NCBI RefSeq assembly: GCF_000420025.1
Contig: NZ_ATUD01000001.1
Location: forward strand, 620,001-684,000
Source of the DNA: Patulibacter americanus DSM 16676
GTDB lineage: Bacteria > Actinomycetota > Thermoleophilia > Solirubrobacterales > Solirubrobacteraceae
Direction: 5' to 3'
Length of the DNA stretch: 64,000 bases
Part shown: in pieces, positions 62,388 to 64,000 of the stretch
How positions within the stretch are numbered: position 1 is the stretch's first letter
Layout: each line of letters opens with the position of its first letter
Position numbers and translations under genes: made by a program
Notes under the pieces: model-generated
What the model was told of the DNA's origin: nothing
Databases searched by the model: none
What the model saw: the letters and a program-made list of their open reading frames with translations, nothing else

Positions 62388-63905
62388 TCAGCCGCCGTTC
62401 CAGGGAGACCACGCTCCGTTCTCGAAGATCGACATGCGCGCCTTACGAGTGCGGAGACCCGCGCACCCCAACGGTGTCGGGATTCCGAAGTGGGTGTCTA
62501 CACCGATCACCCGTTCGCGGTCGGAGACGCGATCATCCTTCAAGATGACCCTGTTGATGCAATAGGTCGCCATAGCCCAACTTTCGTCACGCGCGCCACC
62601 GTCGCCGACGATCTTGCCGTTCCGGCTGCACCAGCCCGAGGTCGCAACCTGGGCGTAGTAGATCCAAACCCTCTTCTTCGACCTCGGGAGCCTGTACGAC
62701 TTGCCCCTGCGGACCGGCGGCACCGTGGACCAGCACACCGAACCATCCGCTCGAGGAGCCGCTGGGCCGCGCCCCGGGGCAACGTCCTCGTCGGTGTCTT
62801 CCGCGCGCTGGAGAAGGGCCTCTGCGACGCCCGGCCTCGTCCTCGCAAGTCCGCCCGGAGCCGTGAGGTTTTCGACCGCTTCGTCGCCCATCGCGAACGC
62901 GGAATCGACCACTCCGAAGTCATCTGCGGTGGCCACGGGCGGGTTGGCCGGTGACGGCGACGGCGGGGCAGGGACGTTGGGGTCGTCGGGGGAACCAAAG
63001 TCCTGGAACCCGGACCACGCATTCAGGCCGTTCCACTGGTTGTAGTACACCCGGGACCCGCCGCGAACGTACAGCGTCACGGACTTCCCGTTCGCGATCG
63101 CGGCCGGCGCCGATGTCGCGCCCGCTTCATGGCGGAGCCAGTCAGACCACCCGGTGCCGCTCCAGCTGCGCTGGTAGATGCTGCCGTCACAAGCGGTGTA
63201 GAACACATCCACGGCACCGTTTGCGGGCGACTCAGCGGCAGGCGCGCTGCAGGCGCCGCCGCCGAAGGGTGACCAGTTGGACCAGGTCGACCAATTGTTG
63301 TTGCGGAGGATCTTGGCGTAGATCTGGTTGTCGCTGCCGCGGTAGAAGATGTCGACGCCGCCGTCGACGGTCGAGACGATCGTCGGCGCGTCCTGGGACC
63401 AGCCGCCGAGGTCGGCCCAGTCGCTCCACCCCGTCGAGGGGGTCCACTCCTTCCAGTAGATGTTGCCGCCGCCGCCGCGGACGACCACATCGATGTTGTT
63501 GGTGCCCTTACGAACGACCGCCGACGGCGCAGACGTCAGCCCGCCGCCGAGATAGTTCCAGTCGGCCCAGGACCCGTCGGGCCGCCGGAACTTATGGTAA
63601 AGCGCGTTATCGCCGCCGCGCACGAAGTAGTCGGTGGTCCCGTCCGGACGCATGCTGACCGACGGCCCCGATGAGGAGAAGCCCCCGATCGACTGCCACG
63701 GGCTCCAGCCCCACGTGGCGTTCGACCAAGACTTGACCATCGTCTCGCCGTTCGACGCTCGGGCCGCGACGTACGTCTGGCCGGAGCCGGTGGCGGCGGC
63801 GGGCTTGTCGTCGACGACATCGGCGCTCGCCGACTGGGCTCCCATGCAAAGGGATGCCACGGTGGCGGCGAGCGCAAGGCCTCGCCGCATCCTGCTGAGT
63901 TGCAT
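62388..63905 (-). CDS. Secreted PLL/fucolectin-type beta-propeller protein
   Basis: A 505-residue exported protein. The signal peptide (ALAATVASLCMGAQSASA) is followed by about six repeats of roughly 45 residues with the pattern GWSPWQSIGG, SAPSAVV, VDVVVRG, NIYWKEW, typical of PLL-type seven-bladed lectin propellers (Trp-rich sugar sites between blades). The N-terminal strand may close the seventh blade. After a Pro/Ala linker, a C-terminal domain of about 150 residues carries four or more cysteines (CWSTVPP, GWCSRNG, ATYCINR, GCAGL), likely disulfide-bonded. It probably binds fucose or related glycans. AGGAAC precedes the ATG and TAGATT (63955-63950) may be the -10. Codon use is looser than the window average. 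Confidence 0.82.
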   Translation of the reverse strand: MQLSRMRRGLALAATVASLCMGAQSASADVVDDKPAAATGSGQTYVAARASNGETMVKSWSNATWGWSPWQSIGGFSSSGPSVSMRPDGTTDYFVRGGDNALYHKFRRPDGSWADWNYLGGGLTSAPSAVVRKGTNNIDVVVRGGGGNIYWKEWTPSTGWSDWADLGGWSQDAPTIVSTVDGGVDIFYRGSDNQIYAKILRNNNWSTWSNWSPFGGGACSAPAAESPANGAVDVFYTACDGSIYQRSWSGTGWSDWLRHEAGATSAPAAIANGKSVTLYVRGGSRVYYNQWNGLNAWSGFQDFGSPDDPNVPAPPSPSPANPPVATADDFGVVDSAFAMGDEAVENLTAPGGLARTRPGVAEALLQRAEDTDEDVAPGRGPAAPRADGSVCWSTVPPVRRGKSYRLPRSKKRVWIYYAQVATSGWCSRNGKIVGDGGARDESWAMATYCINRVILKDDRVSDRERVIGVDTHFGIPTPLGCAGLRTRKARMSIFENGAWSPWNGG

Positions 63906-64000
63906 TTCTGTTCCTGGTATCAGCCGGCGCGGGATGCGCCGACCGCGGCAATCTAAAGGGCGGCGAAAGGAAATGCGAAGAACCGATGTATGTCCACCCC

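Noticed and set aside
1..64000. Search for transposase genes, integrases, rRNA and tRNA
   Set aside because: No DDE, tyrosine- or serine-recombinase motifs, no terminal inverted repeats around any gene, and no rRNA- or tRNA-like sequence were seen by eye. A covariance search would be needed to exclude small RNA genes.

Overview
The window is very GC-rich, with third codon positions almost all G or C. It is densely packed, and many ATGA, GTGA and TGATG overlaps link genes on both strands. It reads as an actinobacterial chromosome, most likely class Thermoleophilia (Solirubrobacterales/Patulibacter-like). The grounds are an actinobacterial SAM-IV riboswitch, secreted proteins ending in basic beta-sheet modules, an LpqY-SugABC-type importer, an NhaA-DsbA fusion, and many apparently leaderless genes with a TAnnnT hexamer 6-8 nt before the start codon. 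The lineage is an inference. I see no rRNA, tRNA, CRISPR array, prophage or insertion sequence.

Layout. 1-10.4 kb: the end of a CGNR zinc-finger regulator, a cupin, a SAM-IV riboswitch with a class V aminotransferase/cysteine desulfurase-like gene, an atypical secreted protein, a two-gene operon for a beta-helix protein and an M14 carboxypeptidase, and another secreted protein. 10.4-18 kb: an ECF sigma-factor scrap, zwf overlapping a GH15 glucoamylase/trehalase-like gene, a group II PLP decarboxylase, and RecQ. 18-22.8 kb: a metal-homeostasis block with a CadC-like ArsR sensor and a Cys-rich P1B ATPase, divergent from a CobW-family GTPase and an overlapping WD40 protein. 22.8-26.4 kb: SDR/TetR divergent pair, a formate/nitrite channel and an aldo-keto reductase.

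26.4-34 kb is a redox and signalling block. It holds a UBP-type zinc-finger protein, a cyclic-nucleotide-binding-domain histidine kinase, a response regulator fused to a thioredoxin-reductase-like flavoprotein, a ferredoxin-reductase-like protein, a sulfite-oxidase-like molybdoenzyme and an NhaA-DsbA fusion. 34-43.4 kb: an Fe-alcohol dehydrogenase, a secreted galactose/glyoxal-oxidase-like copper enzyme, an MBL hydrolase, a cold-shock protein, an alpha/beta hydrolase, and a large LuxR-family ATPase regulator interrupted by one in-frame TAG.

43.8-48.3 kb: a trehalose/oligosaccharide ABC importer operon (ATPase, lipoprotein, two permeases). 48.4-51.8 kb: an M28 peptidase with a thioesterase, and an LCP cell-wall ligase. 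51.8-57.9 kb: a six-gene polyamine-type operon (XRE-cupin regulator, binding lipoprotein, two permeases, ATPase, DAO-family oxidase). 58-64 kb: a D-cysteine desulfhydrase-like enzyme, a DD-carboxypeptidase lipoprotein, an isochorismatase-like hydrolase, a scar joining half an MFS gene to a probable hicA tail beside a hicB-like gene, and a secreted PLL-type beta-propeller protein.

The most interesting items are the response-regulator/TrxR-like fusion cluster, the riboswitch-controlled aminotransferase, the CCAP-repeat metal ATPase locus, the nonsense-split regulator, and the recurrent leaderless-start signature.
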